This document shows positions 53,166 to 63,705 of a stretch of 64,000 nt of DNA, one piece after another. How positions within the stretch are numbered: the stretch's first letter is position 1; each line of letters starts with the position of its first letter. Both the position numbers and the translations under genes were made by a program. The stretch covers positions 200,874,692 through 200,938,691 of the forward strand of contig NC_134710.1 in NCBI RefSeq assembly GCF_043290135.1, written 5' to 3'. This DNA comes from Rhipicephalus microplus. Lineage: Eukaryota > Arthropoda > Arachnida > Ixodida > Ixodidae. The notes below the pieces were generated by a model. It was not told the origin of the DNA. It was given only the letters and a program-made list of their open reading frames with translations, and made no database searches.

Positions 53166-53933
53166 GTGGCGTCTGCCACACTTCGCACTACAGACAGTGG
53201 TCTGGCAGAGGAGGGGGCTCTTGCTCTGGCAATCGTGCACGCCACAACACTGTCACATGACTCCCCTGTCACTATTGTAACAAATTCACAAGCTGCTTGC
53301 CATGCTTTCGCTCAAGGACTTGTGACTGCACATGCACACAATATCCTCTATTCTGTCTCACCGTCCGCATTACGTCCTGTGCGTATCGTCTGGACACCTG
53401 GACACGCCTCTCTCCATGGTAATGAACGCGTTCATGCGGTTGCCCGAGAGCTGACCGGCCGGGATCCATTGGAAGAGCTGTCCAATCCTGACGATGCATC
53501 GACAGAACCACTAAACTACAACGCTACGCTAGAGTACTACCGACAGAACCGTTATACGTATCCTCCCCCTCATCCTTCACTTAACTGAGCAGATGCTGTC
53601 GCTTGGCGGCAACAACACACCAATTCATTTCCTTGCCTTTATATGCTAAATCGCTTTCATCCGACTCTCTACCCCTCTTACTGCCCCTTCTGTGGATCCG
53701 TACCGACAGTGTACCACTGCACGTTGGAATGCTCTGCCCCACGGCGTCCCTCCCATTCCCAACCCCTTCCTCTTAGGAGTCTGCACTGCTCAGCTTACGC
53801 CGGCAGGAACAGCAGCAGCTGGTCCAGCGGGCTCGCAGGCTCCTGCAAGACAACGGAGCCCTGGACAGAGGGCCCCACCCAAAGAAGGCTCAGCGTGCAT
53901 TTGTTATTGATAAAAGTTTATTCTCTCTCTCTC
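53165..53933 (+). pseudogene. LINE 3' end with RNase H domain (plus strand), (TC)n tail
   Basis: This related I/R1-type element lies in the opposite orientation. The RNase H domain reads SGLAEEGALALAI (Glu), TIVTNSQAACHAF (Asp position replaced by Asn) and VRIVWTPGHASLHGNERVHA. A stop at 53588 interrupts the frame, and the knuckle CPFCGSVPTVYHCTLEC follows at about 53680-53735. The last segment lies in a third frame (QQQLVQRARRLLQDNGALDR) and runs to AAAAGTTTATTCTCTCTCTC. At least two frame breaks occur. It joins the minus-strand LINE head to head. Confidence 0.82.
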
Positions 53934-55075
53934 TAAGTTCAAATCTCACGTTAAGGCTTACCTAAGCAAGCGCCGCGACGAGCTACTCATGACTCCGCCG
54001 ATTATCAGAACTAACAGCATCGGCGTACGATGTTCATGGAGGCCGCTGTGTGCTGCACGCAGCAAGGGCAACGCATGCACTGCGAGTAGTATGACGTGCA
54101 CAACTTATCGTTAGTAGACGCCACTCTGAACTGCATGAACCGGTGAAGGGCAGCCAAGTTCGGTGAAACAGCTTGTCTCCCTCAGAGCTGCCAACTGAGC
54201 AACAATTACTGATAAATATACAAGTGTACTGGTTTTAAAACTTTCATATAAACAGCAATGTCTTCTTCCAAGTTTCAGTTCTATAAAAGTTGTCCCAATA
54301 TACTGCCATTAGTACTTTCAGTGGGCGTAGTGTGCAAGAGCTCATTACATCTCGATAGATTTGAACAATTAGTTGGTCTACTCGTTATGCAGATGTCCAT
54401 CCGAAACTAAAATATGGCAGTCACAAGTACGTTATGGGGAATTTTCCAAAGGGCCGACCACCGCCAGGGTAAAGGGCTACATCAAAGCAGGTGCACAAGT
54501 GCGTGTAGGTTATTGTACGACGCTGGCTAACACTCCCAGGAATTAAACGTCCATAAATATCTTGCAATGTGGACGAGCGAAGATCTTCCGCCTTTTTTGA
54601 ACTGGTAATGCATCGGATCTTTACGGGGGCAGATGCAGCCAACGGAATGGGATTCTTTGCGTTCACCTTAATTTCTTTGATTTGGTACAAAATTATTCAA
54701 TTACAATTAGATACGCAATATATCCTATTTTTTCTTTAAGTAAGTGTATGTTCCTGTCAGAAACAACAAACTGCTGCAATAACTCTGTCATTTAACGAGC
54801 TTCTGATGGCGGGATGTGCGGGACGTACACGTTATTGGATAGCTGCCTCTAAGTCCGTTCGTTTGATATCTATGTCGATATGGTAGGGGATCACCTATGA
54901 ACTGCCGCAAGATGCATGAGGTCACGTGACTTACTCACACGAACTTATGTTCACGACCCATGTGCCTTCGCAAAGCAAGCGCAATCTCTTTTTATTTGAT
55001 ACCATGTCGGCATACTTGGGAAATACTTAGAAGGAGTCCAAAGTTGCAATCAGTGATGCGACTCACTTATTGTCG
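53934..55075. other. Unassigned DNA
   Basis: No continuation of the interrupted Gypsy integrase could be recognised here. No gene seen. Confidence 0.4.
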
Positions 55076-55087
55076 ATGTTCGGCGTG

Positions 55088-55333
55088 TATCGCCCCGCCG
55101 CGGTGGTCTAGTGGCTAAGGTACTCGGCTGCTGACCCGCAGGGCGCGGGTTCGAATCCCGGCTGCGGTGGCTGCATTTCCGATGGAGGCGGAAATGTTGT
55201 AGGCCCGTGTGCTCAGATTTGGGTGCACGTTAAAGAACCCCAGGTGGTCTAAATTTCCGGAGCCCTCCACTACGGCGTCTCTCATAATCATAGAGTGGTT
55301 TTGGGACGTTAAACCCCACATATCAATCAATCA
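55088..55333 (+). mobile_element. Ruka-type SINE, full length, 12-bp TSD
   Basis: ATGTTCGGCGTG is repeated at 55076-55087 and 55334-55345. The copy shares GGGCGCGGGTTCGAATCC and GGTCTAAATTT with the copy at 785 and differs from it at few positions. Confidence 0.93.
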
Positions 55334-55434
55334 ATGTTCGGCGTGCGCGACGAACGTACTATCGAAGATCTGCTTCGAAGCCCGTTGGTTTCATATTCAT
55401 GTCTATATGAGCATATTCATGTCGATATGATCAT

Positions 55435-55790
55435 TTGTAATGGGTTGGAGCATTGAACGAACCACTCGTTATGGTATTCGCACTGTGTGACGACAGGGTT
55501 TTCTTTCGCTGTTTTAAAACGCTTTATTACTTACATTAACGCGATTCCTTTCCGTACATCAAGTCTGCCTATGGCAAGTTTGCGAACAAGTCTCAAGCAC
55601 CCGCATGGCTCAGTGGTCGAATACTGGGCTGGCACGCAGTGGACCTGGTTGGAGCCCCACTGTGTCCTTGGACCTAGATATTTTTCTTATTTCGCGCGAC
55701 GTGGTTATGGACACCGGCGGTGGACAACTACGGCGCCGCGCGTGACCTGAGTTGTGATCTCATAACAGCTTTCGCTGCAAAAACGAGCCC
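55435..55790 (+). mobile_element. Composite tRNA-headed repeat, uninterrupted copy
   Basis: The upstream unit (GTAATGGGTTGGAGCATTGA ... CAAGTCTCAAGCACC) is joined directly to a tRNA-like head (ATGGCTCAGTGGTCGAATAC, about 55613) with a decayed B box. A body with GGCGGTGGACAACTACGGCG follows, ending TCTCATAACAGCTTTCGCTG. It is the unbroken relative of the copy split by the LINE at 41868-46790. The 87-codon frame across it is not a gene. Confidence 0.72.
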
Positions 55791-55865
55791 TTGAATTTCG
55801 ATTTATTTCCTTCTCACTTATTGTTTGTAACATGAAAAGATGACGATTGTAAAATAAAAGTAATT

Positions 55866-56052
55866 GTTGGCGTTCAACGTCCGAAAACCATGGTAGGATT
55901 AGGAGAGACGCCTCAGTGTAGGGGTCCGATCATTTGCACTGCATGTGGTTCTTTAACGTGCACCTTTTCTAAGCAGGCAGGCCTCCAGCATTTCGGCGCT
56001 GTTTAAATTTGGTTCCGCAACTTTCGGGGCAACGTGACCTTTTGACCACTAG
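55866..56052 (-). mobile_element. Ruka-related SINE with a different 5' part
   Basis: The reverse complement contains GTGCACGTTAAAGAACCAC, GGCGTCTCTCCTAATC and ATGGTTTTCGGACGTTGAAC, a Ruka-like 3' domain. The 5' part (GGTCACGTTGCCCCGAAAG) does not match the Ruka tRNA head. No TSD found. Confidence 0.65.
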
Positions 56053-56812
56053 TAAAAGAGGACAAAAGGGAAAGGAACCGTAACACGGCAATCCTTGCGC
56101 TGTCATCCCATCTCTTTTTCTTCCACTGTCCTCGTACTTTACTAGGGGTTAAGATGTCCACTAAACACCAACAAGGCCAGACTAAAGTCCTCCTGACACA
56201 TACGTTCTTCTCTTAAGTTCTGAAACATATAGTCAAGCACCATAATCAGAAGACCACCATGGCGTGTTTATAAAAAAGGTTAGCCCATACTGGAATCACC
56301 ATTGGCGTTACACATTATTTATTGTGAGGAAAAAAACAGCCTCGGCCCACACTTTTAAGCATATAGCAGGCATTGCCAATTAGAAAAGAAAAATGAATAG
56401 GGCGGAGCCAAGTGAAATTTTGAGGGGAAGGGGGGTGCAAAAGAAGCAGGCCCGATCCCTATTCAAACTGTAGAAGGAAAAAGCAGCTCTTAGTTTGGTG
56501 TACATTGTCGATCTTGCTGTTACCATGTTTTTGATCGAGTTAATAATGGAAAAATCTCGCGATGCGCAGCTTAATGGGGCTGTATTGTAGATCTTGCTTT
56601 CCTGTCGGTTGGTTCTGAGAGTTTTCTGTTAATTTAAACTTCTTCCAGAATGGTTTCTTTGTAAAACTTAAGAGTTTTTAATACTTTAATACTTCCCTTC
56701 CTCCCCCGCCAATTAGTGTCAACCTGGTTTGCATATGGTTTCAATTATTTTTTTCTCGCAGAAGATGCGGAGTAGGTGCACAGTAAAAATTATTTGCATT
56801 TTTGTTTCATTA
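56053..56812. other. Unassigned DNA
   Basis: No gene or repeat family recognised. Confidence 0.4.
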
Positions 56813-56836
56813 TATATATATATATATATATATATA
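56813..56836. repeat. (TA)12 microsatellite
   Basis: A short pure TA run. Confidence 0.93.
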
Positions 56837-57053
56837 TTGATATTTAGCAGATTTAAAATGCGAGAGCATGTCGAGTTCCTTACAATATTAGTGGTTACTA
56901 AACGTTTTTTCTTAAACTTCAGAGCTATAATTGCATGATTCAAACCCTGAGGAAGAAAATTTTGAATTGTGACAGACAGGCCTTAAAGGTTGTTAGAATT
57001 TTACCCTTCGTGAGTGCAATGTATATCGTTTTCACAATTTTTCCCTCAATTTA

Positions 57054-57335
57054 GTTTTTCTTTTTTTTTCTTTTTTATTCTCCTTCTTCAGGCTTTTTCT
57101 CTTGTCTTTTTCGTTTTCTTTTTTTTTGTTGTTTTTGTTTTCTCTCAGTTGTCTTTTTTATAAAGCGAAGTTTTCGTTTCTTTTTTCTACTGTATCTTTT
57201 CTTTTTAATTTTTTCTGCTTTTCTCTTTTTCTTCTTTCTACTTTTTTTCCCATCTTTTCTTTGCTTTTCTTTTTTGTTCTTTTTTTCTTTTTTCATGCAT
57301 ATATTTTACTTATTTTTTTTTCTTTTACAATAATT
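57054..57335. repeat. Polypyrimidine (T-rich, TTTTC) tract
   Basis: About 280 bp that is almost entirely T and C, mostly T runs separated by C. The Lys/Arg-rich and Phe/Ser-rich frames on the two strands are products of this bias. Confidence 0.92.
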
Positions 57336-57360
57336 TAGCCAGTTTCAGTTTGACAGTACG

Positions 57361-57712
57361 TTGGCGTTAGACAGGCACCATCAACACATCAGCTTTACGC
57401 AAGCCAGAGTCAGCAGGTCCACTGACTCCCATGAGCCCGATTGTCTGGATTACGGAGATCCCTTCTCCACTTTAGGTCACATGCTCTGGCGGTGTCCCTT
57501 GTTATGGTACAGCGATTGTCTCACCCCGAAAGCTGGGTGGGAAGAGGGGCTCAAGAACTCTGGCCTCGCCGCTCAGCTACAAGCCGTCTAGAGGCCCCAC
57601 GGCGCGGTGGTCAGGTACCGCCTGCCCGCTCGGATGTGGGAGCTAGCCGCGGTGGCTTCTACCCTGTAAGGGGACTTTCTTAGTCGCCCCTCAGGACCAT
57701 AATAAAGTTCAA
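57361..57712 (+). pseudogene. R1-like LINE 3' end with (TGTC)n tail
   Basis: The plus frame starting at 57361 has CLDYGDPFSTLGHMLWRCP, a C-terminal knuckle in which the usual C-x2-C pair is damaged but H-x4-C is kept. WEEGLKNSGLAAQLQAV follows, the W.x.L..S.LA.QLQAV tail of R1-type ORF2 proteins, and then a stop. The 3' UTR ends ACCATAATAAAGTTCAATG followed by (TCTG)n. 5'-truncated. Confidence 0.72.
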
Positions 57713-57760
<48 letters not shown>

Positions 57761-57820
57761 GTCCGTCCGTCGTCCGTCCGTGCGTCCGTCTGTCTGTCTC
57801 TCTGTCTGTCCCTCTGTCCG
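57713..57820. repeat. (TGTC)n tetranucleotide tail
   Basis: About 12 pure TGTC units, then interrupted TCCG/TCTG units, attached to the LINE 3' end. Confidence 0.95.
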
Positions 57821-58170
57821 TGTGTTGGTCGCTGAAGATCGCTGAAGGTCGCCCCGGTACATTGCCTAAGTGTTTCTGCTTCTGTGATGCGCACATTGAA
57901 ATTACCAACAATGTGTCATTTATTCACATTATAGAGCGCGTTATGCTTGAAAATTTTCAATACGGTAAAAACTTGCTATTTTGAACTCGTTTAATGCAAA
58001 CTTACAGTTATTAATTCGACCAAACACCCTGCTCCCGGCATCGTCGTCTTTGTTTACATGGAGGAAAACTTCGAATTATGTCAACGCGTCAGTATCCACC
58101 ACGGGTAGTTCCAACTGAGAAGCCCCCTGCCTTTGATTTCACCTCGCAGAAGTCGGTCCAAAGTATAGAT
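57821..58170. other. Unassigned DNA
   Basis: No feature recognised. Confidence 0.4.
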
Positions 58171-58345
58171 CGCTGAACTCACTCATGACTCAACTCATTC
58201 GGACTCACTCAGACTCAGATCAAGCCGTGAGTCTGAGTCTCAGTGAGTCCGGGGGAGTGACATTTTGGTGAGTGTGAGTCCGAGTGAGTCCGTTTAAAGA
58301 AAATACTAGTGAGTGTGGGTCCGAGTGAGTCAAAGGCGCAAGATA
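58171..58345. repeat. GAGTC-rich direct and inverted short repeats
   Basis: GTGAGTCCGAGTGAGTC-type words recur on the plus strand at about 58225-58340. Their complements (GACTCACTCAGACTCA) lie at 58171-58225. The stretch could fold into a long imperfect hairpin. The family is unclassified. Confidence 0.8.
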
Positions 58346-58542
58346 TATTTCTTGAGGAAGTCCGAATGGGTTCCACTTATGTTTGCCGACTGGTGGTCCT
58401 ATCTACTCATCTACTCACCTTCAGCATTACTATGAGGCTTACCTGGATTCTTGTTTACACTCACGTCTACTCACGAGTATTCTATAGAACAGTATACACC
58501 ATTTCAATATTTATCAATTAGAAGCGTCGATTACGTAGGCGG

Positions 58543-58866
58543 ATGCCTTGTACTCTCCCTCCAACAACTCTTCCTGGGAAGTATTTGATAAATATATCTT
58601 ACGTTGTTATCTCTTCCTATAAAAATGCTCTTGCTGGTTTGCAACCACTCATAACCCGTATTAGAAGATACTATGGAGAACAAGCACTGGAATTTCCGCA
58701 GACATGGAACGCCGCCCTGCTTGGCGCGGCCACAAACGTTCGGGCGTACAAACAACTACTAACGGGAACCATGCTGCCGTGCGCAATAATCAGACGAGGA
58801 AAAAGAAGCTTGCAGACCGGCTTTATTGTTGAATTCACAAATTCTACAACCACAAGAGGTTTTTAA
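58543..58866 (+). CDS. Unassigned 107-codon open frame
   Basis: This frame is listed because its composition is more protein-like than neighbouring frames. It is mixed, with a hydrophobic start, a central KNALAGLQPLITRIRRYYG stretch and a basic RRGKRS segment. I recognise no family. No splice sites, Kozak context or neighbours support it as a host gene. It may be an exon fragment, a decayed transposon frame or chance. Confidence that it is a real protein is low. Confidence 0.15.
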   Translation: MPCTLPPTTLPGKYLINISYVVISSYKNALAGLQPLITRIRRYYGEQALEFPQTWNAALLGAATNVRAYKQLLTGTMLPCAIIRRGKRSLQTGFIVEFTNSTTTRGF

Positions 58867-59395
58867 TAACAGAAAAAAAAATAATCCATGGTGTGCATAG
58901 TTGACCCCCTCCGGCGTCCATTGCCACCAATGCATACGGGTTGATTCTCGCGAAAATTTTAGACTTTTAATTCAAACTCCCCTTGAAAACGTTCAAGAAA
59001 CCATACGAAAACCTATGTTCCGTAAGCACCACGTCATATTTATTGGATTGTAACACGACCACAATTGTAACGCAAGGGGTGACATTTACTTATATCTAGG
59101 GAAAAAATAGAATTTTGGTACTCGGTATGTGAGGGTCGACTTTAGTGGCAAAAATTTGAAAGAAAAAACCTCGCGTCAATTCTAGAAAATATGGTATTAT
59201 ATCTGACTGTCACATGTCCAGTTTCATGACCAGTTACAAGACGACGACTACTAGAAGACCCGTTATGATCTACGCATGTTGTATTAATGGTCACGCTCTG
59301 CATGAACCTCCACTAAGTCAATTACCACCTGGTCGCTCAAAGCCATTTTTTTTCTTTTTTCAAGAATTGGGCTTAAATGACAGCCGACCGCAAGC
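58867..59395. other. Unassigned DNA, possibly a decayed DNA transposon
   Basis: GGGTCGACTTTAGTGGC and TCGCGTCAATTCTAGAAAAT (59131-59195) resemble, from memory, end regions of pogo/Tigger-like elements. No inverted partner or transposase is visible. Confidence 0.3.
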
Positions 59396-59459
59396 TTGCT
59401 AACGGTCTGCAGACGACGGCGAGTCGACTTCGTTAAAGCACGACCACAGCGACATGTTT

Positions 59460-59893
59460 GCATTTTCGCTGACGCCACTAATCTCCGCTTTGTACTCGCC
59501 TTTTATGTGAAAGTTGCATTAGAGATTCATTTCGCGATGATGATTCCCCGACATCTTCTAAAGCCGCATCCAAATCAACGTGTCGCAAGCGGATTGTTTC
59601 CTCTTGGTGTTCGTGGTCGTGAAATGAATCGTCGTGACAGAGCCTTGTTATATAAGGTAAGGGTTGGTTCTGTGTCAGTGCGCGAACAATTATACGGTCC
59701 AGGACATGCTGACTGTCCGATATATTCGTCGTGTGGCAACACGAAACACGTCCTACACGTCAGACTCTAAAACAAGTCAATGCGCTTTATTCCTTGTGCC
59801 GCGAGCACTACTCAAAAAGGACTATGGACTGATTGGACTTAGGTGCACGACCCTTGAAGACTGCTTCTTCCCAGGAGGATGTACTTCTAGGCG
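59460..59893 (+). pseudogene. LINE 3' end (knuckle region), frameshifted
   Basis: The plus frame has MNRRDRALLYKVRVGSVSV, then ADCPIYSSCGNTKHVLHV, a C-terminal C-x4-C...H knuckle as in I/R1-like arthropod LINE ORF2 proteins. After a frame change the tail reads YGLIGLRCTTLEDCFFP and GCTSRRDQ, the usual end of these proteins. The RT core is absent. A Ruka SINE begins within a few bases of its end. Confidence 0.68.
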
Positions 59894-59900
59894 TGACCAG

Positions 59901-60138
59901 CCCCGTCGCGGTGGTCTAGGGGCTAAGGTACTCGGCTGCTGACCCGCAGGTCGCGGGTTGGAATCCCGGCTGCGGTGGCTGCATTTCCGATGGAGGCGGA
60001 AGTGTTGTAGTTCCGTGTGCTCAGATTTGGGTGCATGTTAAAGAACCTCAGGTGGTCGAAATTTCCGGAGTCCTCCACTATGGCGTTTCTCATAATAACA
60101 TGGTGGTTTTGGGACGTTAAACCCTAAATATCAATCAA
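59901..60138 (+). mobile_element. Ruka-type SINE, full length
   Basis: The head CCCCGTCGCGGTGGTCTAGG, a B box with one change (GGGTTGGAATCCCGG), the standard body and a TATCAATCAAC tail are present. No clear TSD. It lies between a LINE end and the Gypsy remnant. Confidence 0.9.
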
Positions 60139-60164
60139 CTGAAATAATAAACTAAAGTCAGTCG

Positions 60165-60710
60165 AGATGACTCCCAAAAGGGGCAAACACCATGACATCA
60201 TCCACGCAGATAACAAAGGCCGACGGACCATTTAAAGCTCCGCAAAAGCGTGTCCATGATCGGCGCCAGCACAATGCACAAGCCAAATGGCACGACTCTC
60301 GGTTGGTACAGACCGTCAGGCGTTACAAAGGTGGTCTTTTCATTGTCGAGGTTGTCGATACGGAGATTTGGAGATTTTCCAGTAACCGGAGCGTAGGTCT
60401 ATTGAACAAAAATAAATTGCACCATGAAGGCAGTCCAGAGCATCATCAGTGTGATGAAGTGGGTATACATCCTTTTCCTTCATCTTGTGTCTATAATCGA
60501 CATAGTAATATCAGGTGTTGTCTTTCTTACTAAGACCACAAGAGAAGCCCACGGACTCGAATAAGGCTCGACAATGCCTTTTGTGGGCATCTTGTCGACA
60601 TCCTGTTGGGTGACTTGGCGCTCTGAAGGTGACACTTGTTAAGGACGCCTGTAGATTGTAGCCACATCCCCGGTATCTGTGCGGTGCTGGACTTGTGAGG
60701 TTTCACCTAA
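60165..60710 (-). pseudogene. Ty3/Gypsy reverse transcriptase remnant
   Basis: The minus strand reads RTDTGDVATIYRRP and KGIVEPYSSPWASLVV (about 60600). YAPVTGKS, TPDGLYQPRVVPFGLC and a VDDVMVF motif (about 60187-60205) follow, the latter standing for the catalytic YLDD-type box in a shifted frame. Several frame breaks are present, and the usual SxDLRSGYW block is damaged. The sequence ends near 60165, so RNase H and integrase are missing. Confidence 0.75.
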
Positions 60711-61080
60711 AGCCCTACCACCAAAATCACATATGTCGGGGCAGGTGATGAGAAGATCACTTAGGTTTATGACTTACGAGAGCAAAAAGATCTGAGGTAA
60801 TCCTCCTTTTTACGTTGTTGCACTTTGTTGAAGATGTGACTGGACTGTCATGTTGTGGCTTTGAAGGGATGACAGCGGGTAGTTCAGGTGACACCGATTA
60901 TACCTGGCACTCGTGCGCTGGTGACAGAGTGGCGAGAGCAATGCCGCGTAGCAGGACTTGAGGACTGCTGCCAAAGTTCAAAAGAGGAAGGCACGCATTA
61001 TTCCCCGTAACATTTAAGATAAATGTGTATGTAAAAAAGACGTTGTGCTCCAGTAAAACACTCGGAAAGGAAAATACCAT

Positions 61081-61778
61081 CTAATCACCATCTGGTACAC
61101 TGGGACATGGCTCAACAGCGACACAGGTTAGTACTTGCAGTGGTAGATGAACAAACTCAATGTATGAAAGCTTTATTCGGATCATCGCCGACACGGCGGC
61201 AGATGCTGGCAAGTCAAGCTGTACGACACCAGCTGAACTCTCAATAACAGTGGAGTGGTCAGACAGAACATTGATTCCCAGGATGACATTATGAGGACAA
61301 TAAGCAAGTGCATGGAACAAAACAGATGCGGTGGTCGGCGGTCCTCACGCGTGCAGTTCACCGCCAAAGTTCCTCCAATTGCGACTCGTACAAACAGGAA
61401 CTCAGGCGGTGTAAGCACTTTACGGAGGTCACATCTCATAATAGAAATATGTGCACCAGTACCAATGAGGGCAGTAACATGCGGACTGTCCACATCTACG
61501 GCAAGCAGATTTTTGTCCGTAGTCAGTGTCAGCAGAGGATTTTCAGATGGGGGCTCCAACGCATCGTCACCTCCAAAAGCTGCATTGCTCAGTTTTCTGA
61601 GTATAAATTCCAGTAAGGCTGGGCCACGAATAGCGACGGGGCTGAGGTGACCGGGGGCGAACGTATGGGCGGCAGTCCAATATTCGCTATCTCTTTTCTC
61701 ACAGCTTGCTTCGATTCGAGTCGCAGGCCTAATCGAGTCGCAAAGCTCCTCGACCAATAGGCAATACAAGATACTCAC
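61081..61778 (-). pseudogene. Ty3/Gypsy protease remnant
   Basis: Minus frames contain the retropepsin region. VTALIGTGAHISIMRCDLRK occupies the catalytic D(T/S)G site, where the expected Asp is Gly. VRVAIGGTLAVNC follows. After a frame change comes YCPHNVILGINVLSDHSTVI, the C-terminal flap-distal part of the fold, ending VQLDLP. The order protease then RT (60165-60710) on one strand indicates one element. Active-site loss and frame breaks make it non-functional. Upstream gag could not be recognised. Confidence 0.75.
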
Positions 61779-62760
61779 CTTAGAATTTATGAGTTGTTAT
61801 TTTGTGGTCGAGGTTGTGCTAGCAAACAAAGACGTAAGCAGAAGCGATCGCATGTGTGACCAAAAGTACATCGGTAGCTGCGAGTATCTCCTCAGTTGCA
61901 AGTCGCGGACTTAATATGTCCGTCGCTGTTGCGAATGTGCCTCGGTGCAAGTGCGCGAGCCCGTGAGTTATAGTGAGCCCTGTTTATTCTGATTGTGATT
62001 ATTGTATTTCTGAGTTAGGCCCACCTGCGTGAAATCAAGTGATCCGGTTTTACGTGACAAAAAAAACAATCGCACCATATAGCCTACAAGTTATATTGCA
62101 GTCCGCATTCATTTTCGACCGCATTGCATGGCATATGGGACCTTGGTGAAGCATGGTAGCGTTTTTGCGTCCTTCAGCAATCGAACCCGCAACTTCACTC
62201 TAGCACTGCAACGGGGCTCAGTTATGGTGTTCACCACGGCAGGCGAATTCTACTTTATTTTACTCCTATAATATATTGAGACAGAGTTAGCCTTTATTAT
62301 CTTGATTCGTACTATTTCGGAGTGCAAACGAACCAGGCTGGGTGGCATTTTGGGTTATTCGAGCAGCGCCTCTTCAAAGTCAGTATTGTAGCCTAAAGAC
62401 TTTTTATGCATGTGGTAATGTTTACGTTACTTCCACGTGATGAAACAGTTACTTCATAAGTCGTTAGCACTGCGTGGTAAAAGAAAAGAGATGTCATGTT
62501 TGTATCATAAAGCCTCGTGTCTCTCTTGTAGTCGGCTACCGTAGTTTGAAAGTAGCGGCCGCATTCGCACAAATGCGTGCTTAGGATGTACAATGACACA
62601 TCCGCGCCACTCTCATTATAATTGAAAACAGGATGTGTCACACCACAGGTGCAGGTGTATGAAAAGAGGGAGAAGTGAAAATATGCGGCTTTTATTTGCG
62701 AAGATATTGTTTTCACTAATCGTAGCAGTCATTTTTTAGGCTTCTTGCCTTCGTCGCATG
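61779..62760. other. Unassigned DNA
   Basis: A weak tRNA-like stretch (minus strand, about 62172-62245, with CGGGTTCGATT as a B box) may be another SINE head. Nothing else recognised. Confidence 0.35.
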
Positions 62761-62761
62761 C

Positions 62762-62890
62762 TCGAGACCCGTGCGCTTAGATTTAGGCGCTTGTTTATTA
62801 ACCCCTGGTGTCGAAATCACTGGAGCTATCCACTATGGCGACTCTATAACTGTATCATGGTTTTGGGACTTTAAACCTCATGAATTATTG
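62762..62890 (+). mobile_element. Decayed Ruka 3' fragment
   Basis: GACCCGTGCGCTTAGATTTA, ACCCCTGGTGTCGAAATCAC and ATGGTTTTGGGACTTTAAAC identify the body. The head is missing and divergence is high. Confidence 0.7.
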
Positions 62891-63467
62891 TAGTTATTAT
62901 GCCTTCATCACTTATAGGATACCTACACTCTGTATAAAATATAACAAGATCTCTATATAGCCTTCATGTAGCCTCCTTACCACCTCCTCCGACCCATTTC
63001 CTGCAGAGAAGCATTTGCGTTACAGGAGCACCGAACACGTACCACGCGCTGCTTGACCACAAATATTTCTCCTTTTCTTCGCTATAGCTACCCTCTTCTT
63101 TAAATTGCTGCATACTGCATGGGGGCCGTTATGCAAATTCTTTAATATAACCTTGAGCTCTCTAACATGTGCCAACACATAATGGCAAGTTGCATCGGTC
63201 GCCAATAGTGCATGTGTCACACCCGTGCAGTTTTTGGCTCGTTATGTATAAGAGTTTTGCCCAAGGTAATCAACAACGATTTTGATCAAGAAGAGTTGGA
63301 CACTTAGCTAGCTTTGGGCAGTTCATTCATAAATAATTGGCTAAATAAAAAACAATATACATGTAAGAAGGAAGTCAACATTCCAGCTGCTGCACTCGCA
63401 GCAAGGTTTTATTTACGTTCACTGCAGTGTATTTATACTGGCAACAATAAAACCTTCATAACTGTTC
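62891..63467. other. Unassigned DNA
   Basis: No feature recognised. Confidence 0.4.
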
Positions 63468-63705
63468 GCCAAAGTGGTGTAGCGGATAAGGTTCTCAGCT
63501 GCTGATCCGAAGGTCGTGGGTACAATTCCGGCCACGGCAGTCGCATTTTGATGAAGGTGGAATGGAATACGCTTGTGCACTGGCTACTGTGCGATGTCAG
63601 TGCACGTTAAAGAACACCTGATTGTAACATTTTCCAGAGCCTTCGACTACGGTGTCTCTCACAATATTGTGGTGATTTCGGGACGTGAAACCCCACATAA
63701 TATTA
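63468..63705 (+). mobile_element. Divergent Ruka-like SINE
   Basis: A tRNA-like head (AAGTGGTGTAGCGGATAAGG; B box GGGTACAATTCCGG) is joined to a Ruka-like 3' domain. That domain contains GTGCACGTTAAAGAACAC, CTACGGTGTCTCTCACAAT and GGGACGTGAAACCCCACAT. The middle segment differs from the other copies (GGAATGGAATACGC). It is an older or sister subfamily. Confidence 0.75.

Noticed and set aside
53079..53180. Extension of the plus-strand LINE frame upstream of 53165
   Set aside because: This segment is antisense to the RNase H domain of the minus-strand LINE, so the extra residues are a shadow.
57075..57296. Lys/Arg-rich 73-codon minus frame
   Set aside because: It is the translation of the polypyrimidine tract.
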